Assembly: GCA_963556495.2 (NCBI GenBank)
Contig: OY747712.1
Span: 26,156,235 to 26,220,234 of the forward strand
Source: Valencia hispanica
Taxonomy: Eukaryota; Chordata; Actinopteri; Cyprinodontiformes; Valenciidae
DNA: 64,000 bases
Reading direction: 5' to 3'
The notes beneath the pieces were generated by a model. That model searched no databases and had not been told where the DNA came from. It saw only the letters and a program-made list of their open reading frames with translations. The translations under genes were made by a program, and so were the position numbers. Shown here piece by piece: positions 1-12,505 of this stretch (the first letter of the stretch is position 1; every line of letters begins with the position of its first letter).

Positions 1-600
1 AGGTGTTTGTGTTTTGTTTGTTATTTTCCTTATTTAGTTCTATTATCATGTTCAGTTATTCTTTGTTTCTACTAGTTATTTCTGCACTTTCTTGTTTCCA
101 TATTTCTCCTTGTTCTTAGATGTTTTTCACCCTTTTCTCCTTTCTATTTGTATTCCTCTTTAGATAGCGTCCTTATTTATTTATTCCTTCTGTTCTCCAC
201 TGTTTCAGTTAGATTCCTCCCTTGACCTATTATCCTTTCTAGTTTCTTAGAGTCTTCTGTCTCCCAGCCATTTTACCTCCTGTCCCAGTTGATTACTTCC
301 ACCTGCTCTCTCCCTCTCACCTTCATCTGCTCTCACTAATTGGTCATTGGGCTTCTCAGTCACTTCCTCATTTTCTCCCCAGTATATATTCTCCTCTCCT
401 TCAGTCACTATTCGCTGGTCCGTCGTCGTTCTTTCCCTGTCTGTTTCCCGATTCCTGTCCAGTTCCTGTTTCTTCCTTATCGCTGCATTTATTGGTTCTC
501 CCAGTGCTGTAAGTTTATTCTCCTTGCTTTTTGTTACAATTAAATCATTTAAGTTTTATTTTTGCTACCTTTGGGTCCTTTTAATATACCAAACATGACA
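1..600 (+). mobile_element. 3' part of an LTR (probable Gypsy-type retrotransposon)
   Basis: This pyrimidine-rich block has a TATA-like box near 381-390, followed by the CGTCGTCGTT/CCTGTCTG-type stretch common downstream of the promoter in fish Gypsy LTRs. It ends in a sharp ...CATGACA boundary at about 600, and LTRs normally end in CA. The 5' end lies outside the window, so a target-site duplication cannot be tested. The short overlapping ORFs inside it are low-complexity and not credible genes. The LTR assignment is from compositional and end-motif resemblance only. Confidence 0.4.
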
Positions 601-1020
601 GTAGTGCTAGTCTGTGCATGAGCCTTAGCCGTGGCTTAGGGAGGGAGCCTGAAGAAAGCGTGATGGACCTTGTTTTTAAAATGTAGCTTGCTCCAAAAGC
701 TTTTCCAATATCTCCTACCCCACCTTAAGGGCAAAAAACAGAAATGTGTTTTTATTTTGCTGTATAATTGTTCATGTTTGATAATTGTTGTGTACTACAC
801 TGTGAATAAAATGTGTTAAATTTACAGTGAATAACTGGCAGCTGTGGTTTCCAAAATTTAGCCATGGAAATTAAAGTGTAAATGTAGAAAGCACAATGGT
901 GTATTATTTTGGTAACCATACATTTCACAGTAAAGGAATGTTGCTGTTTTACTGTAGATTACCTTGAATTAAAATAAATACTATAAAACTTTCTGGTAAT
1001 TCATGTGAAAACACCAGACA
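601..1020. other. Unassigned AT-rich sequence
   Basis: No coding or repeat structure is recognised. Confidence 0.4.
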
Positions 1021-1350
1021 TACTGTTAAATTGATCAGGGCTGATCAATTATCAGGGCTTGATAGTGGTGGCCATTTAACATGGGCATTCTCTCATGGTG
1101 TCGAAGGAACTGGAACAGGTTTTGGATCAAATGTGCTTGAAGACTTGCATGTTGTTCTTCAGATGGTCTGTGCAGATTTGTGTTCTTTCCTTGCAGCATA
1201 TATATCCGTAGGTAGAGAAGCCACAAACCATACTCGAGTATAAGTAGCATTGCTTCAAAATAAAATGACGCAAATAGAAGTCAAAGTCTTGCAAAAATAA
1301 ATACTCATGTAAAGGTGATTACACATTTCACTAAAATACTACTCAAGTAG
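1021..1350. repeat. Decayed DNA-transposon remnant
   Basis: A 71-codon minus-strand reading frame (1035-1250) contains a leucine-rich segment (HASLQAHLIQNLFQFL) that resembles the C-terminal end of DDE transposases in fish repeats. The adjoining 1250-1350 carries ACTCAAGTA-type words typical of a common teleost interspersed repeat. No terminal repeats or target duplication could be defined, so class and limits are open. Confidence 0.25.
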
Positions 1351-2544
1351 TACAACACCCATTGAAGAAGAAAAGGGAGGTTAAGGAATTTTGTGAAGCT
1401 CACTATGAGAACTACAGCAAATAACTGTCAGGAGGGAGTTTCTCTCAGCCACAACTACTGAATATGCTGTGAATAATACTTGAATATGCTGTCAGTGTAG
1501 AATAGTTAAACTGAACAGTCTTATCCAAATGTTATATTGAAAGCTTAATCTCTCCTTAGAATCCTGTCTATCCAGTGGTGGTTCTTGTATAAATAGTGGA
1601 GCCAACAATTGAAGGAGGCATGCCAGCCTAGAGCAGGGTAATGTGAGATGTTTTTTTTTTTTTTGTTCCCAAACCAATGATGGGAATGCATGATATAGAG
1701 ATAAAAATAAAGATATGTTTAAGTCTGTTCAAGTTTTTAAATAAATTTTAATAAAATAAATGGAAAACTGTAAGTCAGACTTAAATACCTGGAAACACTT
1801 GGCAGTTAGATAAAATGCATAACTTGTTGCCATACAGTGTTAACACTGTAACCTTTTGTAATACTTCTAAAGAGGGAAAAAAAACACCAGCCTCAAGATG
1901 ATCAGTTTTTTTCTCCTCACGACTCCTGTATAAAACAATCTCCAATGTGTTTTACTTTGAGACTGACTGTTTAGCCTTATCGCCAAAGTTTCCAGCGTCT
2001 ATCAAAGTTCCACAACATTAGTATGAATAATGGGCTGCTGAAGCTCATACAGTGTCAGGCTCCCAAAGCAGTAAGCAGGGTTATTTCCCAGAGTGCAGTT
2101 TGTAAAGGAAATTGGTTTATACTTATGAGCCATTGATCCACAGAGAACAGTATAGTTTTTCATTTAGTAGATCGCCAGGACAGAGGATGGAGAGATACCA
2201 GAGTCCAGGAAGAGATGGATCTATATCAGTTATTTTCATTGTGGCTATCAGTGTAGTGTTGAAGGGCATTCAGTTAGAGAGAAAATGTATAAGTCACCCT
2301 TGCAAGGATTTACTGGTAACACTAAATTCAGTGCTTGTTTTATTTTTGATGTACAAAATAAGCTGGATTGCTGTGCAGTAAGTAATGTCATTAGTAATTG
2401 TAATGCAGATCACGATAACCTTAAACCCCACTGTGTAGGTTTTTTTTAATTTTCTTTAAAACAAACCTGATAGTCTGGATCAAAAATATTCAGAAATCCA
2501 AGCTTTGTTAAAATAGTTTCAGTCTGGTTTTCAATTATGTTTCA
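1351..2544. other. Unassigned AT-rich sequence
   Basis: Only a poly-T tract near 1651-1665 stands out. The 89-codon frame at 2112-2381 has no recognisable domain and is treated as chance. Confidence 0.4.
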
Positions 2545-3110
2545 GAGCAGAACGGATGCGACCCGGTTTTTGTACAGCTGCCGCATGGACTACAATTCAC
2601 ACCGACTGCGGTGCGTGTGCGGAAGGTCTCCGGTGAGACCGGAGTGAAGGCAAGTAATGTTTATCTATAGTTTGCAAAACATTGACAAAATTTGACATCA
2701 TACATTTCAAGATATTCTTGTAAAAATAACGTGAGCTATCATACACTGTGAACTGATTTCTCTGTCATTGATCATAAATGAAAAAGCTGGGGGGAAAAAT
2801 GCTGCACAGGTTTCATTTTGAAATATACCAGATGCACCTCGCTGGGTCACGTCTGACTTCCTGTCTAGTTCATGTAATTTATTTTTCTTCATTCATTTCT
2901 TCCTAACTTCATCGGATTCCGCATGCGGCATCCAGGAAAAAACTGACTTGATGTGGAAGGTTAAAGGAGCTCCGCATTGCACTGCAACCGGTGTGAATGC
3001 TCTGATTGGACTCATGACACCGTAAGGAGTTCTCACCGCATCCACTCCGCACCCAGTGGTTGCACCAATTCTACAACAAGACTGTACCGCTGGCACAAGG
3101 CAGGATGAAT
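2545..3110. repeat. GC-rich nonautonomous element with imperfect inverted ends
   Basis: Two CpG-rich islands sit in AT-rich DNA. Words at about 2590-2635 (ATTCACACCG then TGCGG and GTCTCC) reappear in reverse complement at about 2965-3005 (ATTCACACCG, TGCGG, GCTCC). This gives an inverted layout of about 570 bp. It fits a decayed nonautonomous DNA transposon, but ends and target duplication are not resolved and no transposase is seen. Confidence 0.35.
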
Positions 3111-3734
3111 CCATGCTCTTGTGAGAAATTCTGACAGTCTCATCTAAATACAACAGGGGAAAATGAGATTGAATCAGACATAATGTATCCAATCTGTTAC
3201 TGTCCAGGTTTGAAGATGCTGTGTGAATTTGTCAGCTTTCTGTTCTTAGTTGACAGGAGTGGCACCTGATGTAATTGTAATATTGGAAAATTTAATTGTT
3301 GTTGCATTTATTATTGCAAGACATGTTGAACAAAAGATTAATAAACTGAGTTTACAGATACGTGTGCAGATGTTCTTTGGATATCATGGTGTTTAAACAA
3401 CTCTGAGATGCTGGGTCTTTCTAACATATAGTGATATTGTCGAGAGGTGCTGGGCCTTCCACCAGTGTTCCACCAAGGACTCTATGTTGAAATTTCACAC
3501 CATGGACTTCATGACAAAGAGAACCATATTATCTTAGATTCAGCTGCTGGGGAGAAGTTTGTTTATTCGTGCTTCGACTGTAAACTGATCCTAAGGACTA
3601 CCCTTTGGGTGAGAGGATACAAAATGATCATATATTGCTAATCATTTCTGCTATTCCTTAAAATAAATGAGAAATTCTGCCTTTTGTATACACTCTTCTC
3701 CCTCTGCACAAATCTTAAACAGTCAAGGATTGCA
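3111..3734. other. Unassigned sequence
   Basis: A 64-codon frame at 3447-3641 is somewhat less AT-rich than its surroundings but shows no recognisable domain or splice context. It could be transposon debris. I do not call a gene. Confidence 0.35.
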
Positions 3735-4565
3735 AGGCAATTTTATCTGTATAGCACACTTTCAACAACAGGGTAATTCCAGGTGCTTTTCATGATTTGG
3801 TGATTAAAAAGGAGGAAAAAAGAACAAACGGAATACAATATTGGAATTTAAAAGTCAAAGTAAGAAAGCATGAACACATTTGATATGACTATAATTTACT
3901 CAAAGGCAATTCTAAACAGATGAGTTTTTAGTCTCAATTTAAAGCAGTTCAGAGTTTCAGCAGCTCTGCACTCGTGAGGACATCTGTTCCAGATAAGGGG
4001 AGCATAGAAACTGAAAGCTGCTTCTCCATACTTTGTTCTGAGTCTAGGGACGTTTAGTAGGCTAGAGTTGGAGGACCTGAGTGGTCTCGATGGTTCGTAC
4101 CGTGACAACAGGTCTTCTACATATTTTGGTGCTAAGCCATTTAATTTATGAATTAGGAGTATTTTGAAGTCTATTCTCTGAGCTACAGGAAGCCAGTGTA
4201 CAGACTTCAGAACTAGGTGATATGCTCCACTTGGTTCTAGTGAGTACGCGAGCAGTAGCATTCTGGATCAGCTGCAGCTGTCTGACTGACTTTTTAGGCA
4301 GATCTGTGAGGACGATGTTGCAGTAATCAATCCAACTAAAGATAAACACATGGATGAGTTTTTTTGAGGTCCTGTTGCGACATTCCTTTAATTCTAGAAG
4401 TGTTCTTCAGGTGATAGAAGGCTGAGCTTGTGATTGCCTTTATGTGACCTTGGAGGTTCAGGTCTGAGTCCAATATTACACCTAGATTTTTGGGCTGATC
4501 AGTAGTTTCTAGCTGTATTAATTGAAGCTGTGTGCTGACTTGCAGTAGTTAAATCAGGCAGCTCA
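3735..4565 (-). pseudogene. 5'-truncated L2-like LINE, C-terminal RT region
   Basis: Minus-strand frames (3896-4261 and 4146-4349) encode the conserved C-terminal part of an L2/Rex1-type non-LTR reverse transcriptase, including IDYCN, LQLIQNA, LHWLPVAQRIDFKIL and LNGLAPKYV motifs. The two frames overlap, showing a frameshift. The 3' end at about 3735 has the short A/T-rich tail and GCAAGGCAA words also found at the end of the copy at 11,210-12,505, so both belong to one family. The catalytic YADD region is absent. This is a dead fragment. Confidence 0.85.
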
Positions 4566-6274
4566 TTAGGGATCAGTATTCAGTTTGGAACAAGGAATTA
4601 AATAATCTAGTCAAGGATCTGCTTTTCAGTATTTTTTAATATCAAAGATGTCTTCTGGTGCTTTCTTTCAAGGTTTGACATCTTGAGAGATGGTATTCTG
4701 CAGTGGTTATGTGAAAAACAATGTTGCATTCTGTCACTTAAATTTCCTTTCTTCTTCTGGTCCTCATTTTGAACTTCAGTGTCTTAGATGATTGAACGTT
4801 TTAAGTTTATCATTGGGATTAGTTGAATTATTTGTATATTGTGTTATTTTACTGCCCATTTCAGCCACTCTGTTTTCAAGTCCACACATTTTATTTAATC
4901 TTGACTTAGTTTACATGTGTTGACATATTTATTGATCTACAGATCTGTTGGCGCTGAGCGGCACTCGTGCAATAAAACTGTGTATGCGGAGTATAACATG
5001 CAATAAACATAAGGTTCTATATTTCAATCATAAAAACAGAGCCAAAGCCATTGATTTCTGTTTAATAACTCAATTTTATATTTTGTATATATATATCAAT
5101 AGAGGATATTTTGGACCCTATCACCAGTCAGCGGTCAAGTCACTGAATACCCTGTTTTTCAGTGAGCTAGCAGAACCTTTTGAAAGATGAGACTGCAGAG
5201 CTTTTGAAGCCCTGGCTCCCATATCTGCATTCAAATTTTGTGTCATTACATACTAAAGCATCAGAAGAGCATTTCATGCTAATGGAAGTAATTACACAAA
5301 TTATAACCTGTCTGACTGAAAGACTATAATTTAGGTGGCAGGTGTAAGTAATAGTTGCCTCTCATACAATCAACATGTCTGCCTGTGCATGATACTCCAG
5401 GCATTGCACTCCAGGTCCTTCTCAGCAATGGAGTTAAGACGAAGTCAGTAGACTGACATTTCCATAATCGTATATGAACACACAGTTTGACCTTGTGTTG
5501 CTTAATACCCAGCACAGCTCAACACATGAAAGAACTCTTATCTCCATTTTGATGAATTTCAGAAGGGGAAGTGGATTTATCCCTTTTCCCTGTGGAAATC
5601 CAGGAGGTTAAATTCTGCTCACTCGATATTTAATGTATGATAGTGAATTTCATGTCAGTGATAACAAAGATTTCCTTTTTGTAGTATTACCATGTTAAAA
5701 AGACTATTTTAGAACTTCAAAAATATTCATAAACAATCTTATCATAGGGCCATTCTAAATCTGACATGGGCATACATTATGTTGATTGTGTAACTTGGAA
5801 AGGCAGTATAATAAAGTGGCTGGTCAAAGTCACGCTTGTAAGAAAAGTATTTAGCACAAAATAATATTTGCCATATTCTGATTTATCATTGAAAGCATTA
5901 TGGAAAACACACACACTTTTATTTGACCTTTCAACTGGAAGAAATTGCCACTTTTTTACATTTGGCTTGAACAGAAATGTGTGGAAACTGGCTCAAAAGA
6001 CTTGTTGAACAAAGACTTAAAGACCTGTTTATAGAGAACTGGAGAGTACAATTATATGAGATGTCTTCTTTTGATATTTATGTTGAGTTTAAAAATGGAT
6101 TTAGGATTGAAAAAATACTTGTATAAAATCAGGGGCGAAGACAAGCTAGTATTGACTTTAGGCAATCTAGCTGTAGACTTGCGAGGGTTGCTGGGATGGA
6201 GAAATAGATAGGAAAGTTTAACCAATGAAAGAGTGGCTCAATACTGACAAAGATATTTATCTAGATATTATTAG
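4566..6274. other. Unassigned AT-rich sequence
   Basis: No gene, RNA or well-bounded repeat is seen. The 80-codon frame at 4948-5190 has no domain. Confidence 0.4.
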
Positions 6275-6548
6275 TCTCCCAAGAGCCAGATGAGGTGGTT
6301 GGGCATCTGCTAAGACCCCCCGGAAGCCTTTGTGGTGAGTTTTTACACGCATTTCTCACTGGAAGAAGTCCCAGAAAAAGACCCAGGAAACGCTGGAGGA
6401 ACTGTTTCTTCACTGACCTAGAAACACCTTGGGATTCCCCCGGAAGAGCTGGCCCAAGTGGCTCGGAAGAGGGAAGTCTGAGGCCTCTTTACATAGGCTG
6501 CTGATCCTGTGACCTGATTCCAGATTAAGCAGAAGATGATGGATGAAA
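6275..6548 (+). pseudogene. Rex3/RTE-like LINE, C-terminal end
   Basis: The sequence aligns by eye with the other copies at 22,260-22,404 (minus) and 26,960-27,510. It has the GRSPRKRPRKRWR stretch, then the region encoding a degenerate IPPEEL...VA..REVW motif, a stop, and a short GATGGATG tail. Stops and frameshifts interrupt it, so only the 69-codon frame 6295-6504 stays open. A GATG-repeat 3' tail with almost no 3' UTR is described for Rex3-type elements; the clade name is inference. Confidence 0.7.
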
Positions 6549-7055
6549 AATAGTCTTCCTTATCAGTTTTCAAGTTGCTATTATTGACAAGGTCGAATAA
6601 TGCTAAAGTTTTATGTGGAATTGGATTATTTTTGAAAATGGTTCTAGAGATTTCTAGGTTTTTTCTTAGATCTTTTTTACCACTGCTGTTACATTAGCTG
6701 CGTTTTTGTCATTTGTTCAAAGTCTATAAATAAATAAACCAATTGAAACTCTTAAATAACTTTAGATAAAGTGTTTTTTATATTTTTCCCTCATCATAAA
6801 TCACCTTTTAATCAAAGTGAATAATCAAATTAGTGCACTCTTTGTTCTGTTTGTTTTGATGTTTTTATGTAAAAATCGTTCGATTATAGATATTAAGTTC
6901 AATCAAAATACATGATATTCTTCCTCAACTTCTTTGGTCATTATTTCTCATTTATTCTTCTTAATATCATGATTTGAAGTGTTCATTTAGAGTTCATTGT
7001 AAAAAAATCCCAATCCTGAAATATATATTCATGCTTCCTTGAGAGAGATCACCTA
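6549..7055. other. Unassigned AT-rich sequence
   Basis: Nothing recognised. Confidence 0.4.
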
Positions 7056-7782
7056 AAGGAGGGGTGGCACGTTCTTCCTATGCAGAAAGAGCAATTCTGA
7101 GGTCCAGTACATCAATAATTTTACCTGAAATAGATCTGTAAGTTCAATAAATGATTTAAACTATCTATTTGAAATTTTGCACTCACAGCATGTCCGCACT
7201 GAACGCCTTGAAATTAGCTGATTGTCTCTTTAAGAGTCTCGGACATGCCCTCTTCAACACGCTGCCGTCAACGTCATCACAACATTCTCCAGTCGCATGG
7301 GGACGAAGCATTACAGTACTGTAGCATTTGTAGCTTTTGGAAGACAGGGATATCTTTCGGTTTACTATGGCCACACAGGACATGGTACACGCATATGCAT
7401 TTGATCCCGTCTCTGACCCTGAAAGTGAAATATTGGATGAACCGGAGCCCGTTCAGCGGCTCGTTCAAGAGCTACTACTTTCTACAGGTGCTACCTGATT
7501 GCTGTAAAGATGCTCTGCTTTAGTGCTCTGGGAGCGGGGGAGGGAGAGCTGTGGAGAGACGTGGGCGGTAATCCAAAATTAGGGGAGTTGCTGGGAGGTT
7601 AGGGCGTTCCTAGGAGGACCCTGGCGTTCAGTGCTCAACATGACGCCGCGAGAGTTTATAGATATTACTCAAACATACATAAATTAACTTAAGAAACCCT
7701 CTAGGCATGTTTTTAAGGAGGGAATGGCATAAAAATGTGATGAAAAGCTTTAAAAAGTGGATTTTACATGCCACCTCTCCTT
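7056..7782 (+). mobile_element. 727-bp TIR DNA transposon with a short GC-rich ORF
   Basis: Inverted ends match at 13 of 14 bases: AAGGAGGGGTGGCA at 7056-7069 against the reverse complement of 7769-7782. They are flanked by TA on both sides (7054-7055, 7783-7784), as in elements that duplicate TA. The interior is clearly more GC-rich than the flanks. An ATG at about 7370 opens a 43-codon acidic frame (MATQDMVHAYAFDP... then several SDPES/EPEP residues) before a stop. It vaguely resembles the N-terminus of the P2X7-like intracellular-domain proteins that have multiplied in fish transposons, but that link is weak. No transposase catalytic motif is visible, so the element is probably nonautonomous. 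Confidence 0.6.
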
Positions 7783-10255
7783 TAATGAAGACTGATCATA
7801 AGATCATAAGGTTATGAGACACATTGCTTTATTAAACCTTATCAAATTTAATGCTAATGGTTTTACAATTGTGTATGCCAAAAAGAATTTCAGTTACATA
7901 ACTGAAGAAACAATAATTTTCTATTTGGGTTTAAACAACAAGAATTTTAAAAATAGAGGAAATTGCTCCCAATCGGTTTCTTTTTCTTTTTTTCTAAACA
8001 TTTCATAGGCTGACCTCCTATTGGACATAAATAATATGCTAATATATATAAAGACTACAGAGGCCATTAATGAATGTGTAGGATCCACCCAAGCATGGAG
8101 CTTATTAATATAAAGAGATAAACGTTGAGTACAATGTCGGATAATGGTTAATTGGAGCTACGGATGTTTTTACAGTCGTTCGTTTGAACTGTAACCATGA
8201 CATTTTCAAAAAAAAAGGTTCTGCGGTAATCAAAGCCTTTTTGATGGGGTTATGAAGTGTTTTAAAGAGCTTCATGATGACTGATTGGGCATAAAAAGCT
8301 TGGGGACCAGGGTACCACTAAACCCCAACCCTGACTGGTATAACACAGTTAAATTATTCATTTGAAGTAATAGTCTCACTGATGAAATATTCATTATTCT
8401 GTAATGAGGGATGTATTGATTTAAATAGCAGCACTTTGTCGGGAGCACCAGCATCAACCAGCGCAGGGGGGAAAACACAGAACCAAGAATGTTCTGCAGA
8501 GCATCGTTTTCTATTTTATCAGCACAGAACACTTGTCCTGATTACTAATCAGGGTCTTTTGTGTGGAACGTATTTGCTGGAGATCTTCATACAGTAGATT
8601 CGATATCAGCACTTTCTGATAATGGAAACATTTTTACTCTTTATTGCGTCATTTCAATGTAAACTTCATTTGCCTGTAGCATGAAATCTTGCAGACTGCT
8701 TAGTGATCACTTGTTGAAACATGCTGAGCTGCTATTTGCACATCAGAATAATACATTACCCCAGCAACACATACAGAGTCCTTGATTTTACAAAGACATT
8801 TTTGAGAATCAGAATTGTAAAGATGGTCACGTGTGTAATGCTCATATCTATTTTTTCCTTTGGTAATAGACCGATAGTCAAGCATCTTGTAGCATGGAAG
8901 ACTTTAGAGTGGCAAAATACATTACTGCTCGACATAACACAACATCATGACATCGAAAATAGATAAGGTACACCCAGGGGCAAATTTCACAAGTTTTTTA
9001 TATGTATTTCTTTGGCAATTGATAATTCTGAAAATGGTTACAATTCAAACAAAATGGTTTTGTATAATTTCAAATATAATTCCCCGTCTATAAAATAAAA
9101 ATAGGTTAGTGAAATGCAATCCATTCTAGCTTGTGTTTTTTTATTATGAGACCTGCCACTAAATAAATGGTACTGAAAAGGGTGACAACAGTAAATGAAG
9201 ACCACATTATTTTGAAACAGTTTTACATATTTTAAGCAACTCCTTTGGTAATAGTAGGACTTGCTTTTCTTTTATCACTAGCATTTACTTATATTTTATC
9301 ATCTTGTTAATTCAACTAACAATGTGTGACTTCTCTAAGGAAGTGTTGTGACACAGAGGGAGCGAGTTTTTGTCTGGTTTACATAACCATCAATAATTAT
9401 GATCAATAATTTAATATTAATAATATTATTGATAAGGTTAAAGTTTAATCAATTAATATTTGCGGCACCACTTCTGTCTTAGAAGACCAGACATCCAGTC
9501 TCTTCTTGAAGGTGTAAATTCACACGCCGTAGACAATAATTGTACATATACCAATAAAACACAGACCACTTCTCTTTAAGCTAAGGGGAATTTATTAAGA
9601 AAATAGACCAACCTTACAGCCAAAACATTTTGTCAATAGTTCCCATCTATTCTAAAGCATGCAACTAACTACTACATGTCTTAGAAAACAATAATATGTG
9701 AAAATTAAACACAAATAACATGAAATGGATCAGGGGCAAACAGACAGCTCAGGTTTTGCTCAGGGAGGGAGGTGGCCCTCACTCCAGGGGGGGCTCAAGT
9801 CACAGATAGCCTGCGGGACAAAGGGTCATGAACTTAGCTCTGTGCCAACATGGAAGACAACACATGAAGTGTCAGGAGACAAAGGGCCATAAAACTAGCT
9901 TTGGCTAAAGTGGGGCAGAGCACATGTTGTGTACTGTCCATGTGGAAGGCCACAGCTGTAGGTAGCAGACAAAGGAACAATGGAGTTAACCTTTCAGCTA
10001 ACAGACCAGCTACAGCAGGTCGGACCGAGCCTGACTCTCCCTACCAGGTGATCAGAGAGCAAGAAAGCAAGAAAGCAAGAAAGAAAGAAAGAAAGAGAGT
10101 GTGATCTGCTAAGGATAAAAACCAGTTTAAAACACAGCAAATACAGCTCAAACTTATGCGTGCAGTGACGCTAAATGAGCCAACAAGTTCACTCCTTAAA
10201 AACACGGTAAACCAACAATGAACAAGATCTAACTCGTTAAAAACTCTATCTTCCC
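7783..10255. other. Mostly unassigned; AT palindrome and degenerate repeats
   Basis: An AT-rich inverted repeat lies at 9412-9442 (ATCAATAAT against ATTATTGAT). Around 9816-9990 the phrase GACAAAGG recurs three times at about 60-90 bp spacing with similar flanks, a degenerate minisatellite-like array. A GAAA-rich tract covers 10,060-10,098. No coding sequence is supported. Confidence 0.35.
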
Positions 10256-10420
10256 AGAGTGCTGTGTGGCGCAGTGGGTTAAGACGGCCGCCCCATGTTC
10301 AGAGGCCTTAGTCCTCGATGTGGTTGTCCTGGGTTCGATTCCAGCCCATTTGCTGAATGTCTCTCCCCCTGCTTCTCTTCCCTTTCTGTAAGCCTGTCCA
10401 CTTTCAATAAGGGCCACACA
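10256..10420 (+). mobile_element. tRNA-derived SINE
   Basis: The sequence has an A-box-like TGGCGCAGTGGGTTAA near 10,266 and a B-box GGTTCGATTCC near 10,331, spaced as in a polymerase III internal promoter. A C/T-rich body (CTCTCCCCCTGCTTCTC) and a short CAATAAGGGCCACAC tail follow, as in a common teleost tRNA-SINE. No acceptor stem or clean cloverleaf can be drawn, so it is not a tRNA gene. The minus-strand 62-codon ORF across it is a shadow. Confidence 0.65.
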
Positions 10421-10552
10421 AACCTGTCAAGATCTGTCAACAGGATTTAAGTCAATACATTTTTAAGTACAGCACTTTACATTTTACAAAGAAATATTGC
10501 AAAAATACAGAAAGCCAAACATTAACTGTATGTGATACACAATAATCAAGTG

Positions 10553-10825
10553 GTAAATGACCTGCATTTGTAAAATGCTTTATCCAGTTTGAGGACTCCA
10601 AAGCGCTTTATGCTACATTCAGTCATTCACACGCTGATGGTGGTAACTACATTGTAGTTACAGCTCCCCTGGGGCTGTCTTATAGAAGGCTGCCATTCAA
10701 TCAACACCACCAGCAAGCAAGGCATATGAAGTGTCTTGCTCAAGGGCACAACGGGCACATGGACAGAGTAGGAGGTTCAAACTGGGATCTCACTGGTTAC
10801 AAGACAAACTCCTACCTCCTGAGCA
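10553..10825 (+). repeat. Widespread teleost repeat (class not determined)
   Basis: Recognisable words in order are GTAAATGACCTGCATTTGTA, CAAAGCGCTTTATGCTAC, CATTCAGTCATTCACAC, ACATTGTAG...CAGCTCCCCTGGGG, AAGTGTCTTGCTCAAGG and GAGGTTCAAACTGGGATC. This order matches a repeat I know as abundant in fish genomes. Class and exact ends cannot be fixed here. Confidence 0.55.
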
Positions 10826-10831
10826 GGCACG

Positions 10832-11155
10832 AGCATATTGGGGATCACTTGCCCCTTTCCTTCATAATGTCCTGAGTGCCCTTTATTTATTAATTTTTTT
10901 TGTGGGGGGGGGTTAAGTGTGTGTGCATGTGGAGGCCTACCTGTGCCCCTCAACATTAACATTTAACTATTAATAACAACTTAGATAACTAAAATTATCT
11001 GGCAGCCATCAGTCACATGATCGTCAATCAAGGTTCATCCTTGACGTGCCTTTACTGCTTTGTCCTCAGCTGGTTTGCTTTAAAAGTGAGGCTGTGGTAA
11101 GACCGGGAAGTAGGGTATACACTACTATACTACACTGGTAGGGGAGGGTTCAAGA
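10832..11155 (+). repeat. Repeat pair member (inverted copy at 59,440-59,765)
   Basis: About 320 bp match the reverse complement of 59,440-59,765 throughout. Shared blocks include GTGGAGGCCTACCTGTGCCC, ATGATCGTCAATCAAGG and GAAGTAGGGTATACACTAC. By eye, identity is well above chance, with scattered substitutions and small indels in the G/T-rich part. It abuts the repeat on its left and the LINE on its right. No termini or coding sequence identify the family. Confidence 0.65.
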
Positions 11156-11209
11156 AAAATAAGTTATGGAAACCTGGTCTGTGAAATACAGTCAATACCA
11201 TCCTGTGGT

Positions 11210-12505
11210 AGAACCACAGTGCTGGGTCTGTTGGACCTCAGTGCAGCATTTGACACTTGATCATGATACAGTATACTATCAGGATGACTGGAGAGCTGGG
11301 TCGGACTCTCTGGTACAGTACTTGGCTGGTTCGAGTCTTACCTAAAGAACAAGGACGTCTTTGTTTCAATAGGAAACTTTTCATCAGAACGAACATAAAT
11401 CACATGTGGGGTCCCCCAGGGCTCCATCCTGGGGCCCCTCTTATTTAATATCTACATGCTCCCACTAGCCCAGATTATAACAACCAATAAGATTAATTAT
11501 CATAACTATGCAGATGATACTCAGTTCTACATTACGATGTCACCAGGTGACTTTGAACCCATCCAAACCCTAAGTAAATGCATAGAGCAAATCAATAGAC
11601 AGATGTGCCATAACTTTCTCCAGCTGAATAGAAACAAAACAGAACTAATTACCTTTCGACCTAAAGAGGAACAATCAAGAGTCCACACACAGCCTCAGTT
11701 AATACAGCCAGAAACTACTAATGAGGCCTGAAATCTAGGTGTAGTAATGGACTCAGACCTGAACCTCCAGGGTCACACAAAGGCAATAACAAGGTCAGCA
11801 TTCTGTCACCTGAAGAACATTTATAGGATTAAAGGACTGATGTCGCAACAGGACCTCGAAAAACTCATCCATGTGTTTATCTTTAGTTGGATTGATTACT
11901 GCAACAGTGTTCTCGCAGGTCATCCTAAAAAGTCAATCAGACAGCAGCAGCTGATCCAGAACGCTGCTGCTCCTGTCCTCACTAAAACCAGGAAAGTAGA
12001 CCACATCATCCGAGTTCTAAAGTCCTTACATTGGCTCCCTGTAGCTCAGAGAATAGACTTCAAAATATTTTTACTAGTTTATAGATCATTGAATGGCTTA
12101 GCACCAAAGTATGTTGAATATCTGCTGTTACTATACCAACCACCCAGACCACTCAGGTCCTCAAATTCCAGTCTACTCAACATTCCTAGAATTAGAACCA
12201 AACATGGAGAAGCAGCTATAAGTTTCTATGCATCTCTAATCAGGATCAAACTTTCAGACAACTGCAAAGCTGCTGATTTCTTTTAAATCACAACTAAAAA
12301 TGTAACTGTTTAGAGCTGCATTTAAGTAATGTTTTCATGTATCATATGTTTTGTGTGTGCTTCTTGCTTTTTGCTGTTTTTACTTTATATGTTTTGTTGG
12401 TGTTTTACTGCTATTTTTATTTTACCCCTTAATAATGTAAAGCACCTTGAATTACCTTGTTGTTGAAAGTGTGCTATATAAATAAAATTGCCTTGCCTTG
12501 CCTTT
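11210..12505 (+). pseudogene. 5'-truncated L2-like LINE, RT C-terminal half
   Basis: It starts within the RT near the DLSAAFDT motif, with an immediate in-frame stop. YADDTQFY lies in the frame at 11,456-11,731. The C-terminal part at 11,747-12,286 has IDYCN, LIQNAA, LKSLHWLPVAQRIDFKI, LNGLAPKYVEYL and RPLRSSNSSLLN. A 3' UTR ends in AATAAAATTGCC followed by TTGCC/CTTGC repeats at about 12,485-12,503. Such short tandem 3' tails are typical of L2-clade elements. It has several stops and one frame change. It shares family with 3735-4565, where the opposite strand is used. Confidence 0.85.

Noticed and set aside
9340..9620. Possible LTR or retroviral end
   Set aside because: AT palindromes and a minisatellite-like area nearby were suggestive, but no TG...CA ends, target duplication or retroviral coding motif could be shown.
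10256..10345. Possible tRNA gene
   Set aside because: A and B boxes are present, but the acceptor stem is absent and the SINE body and tail follow.
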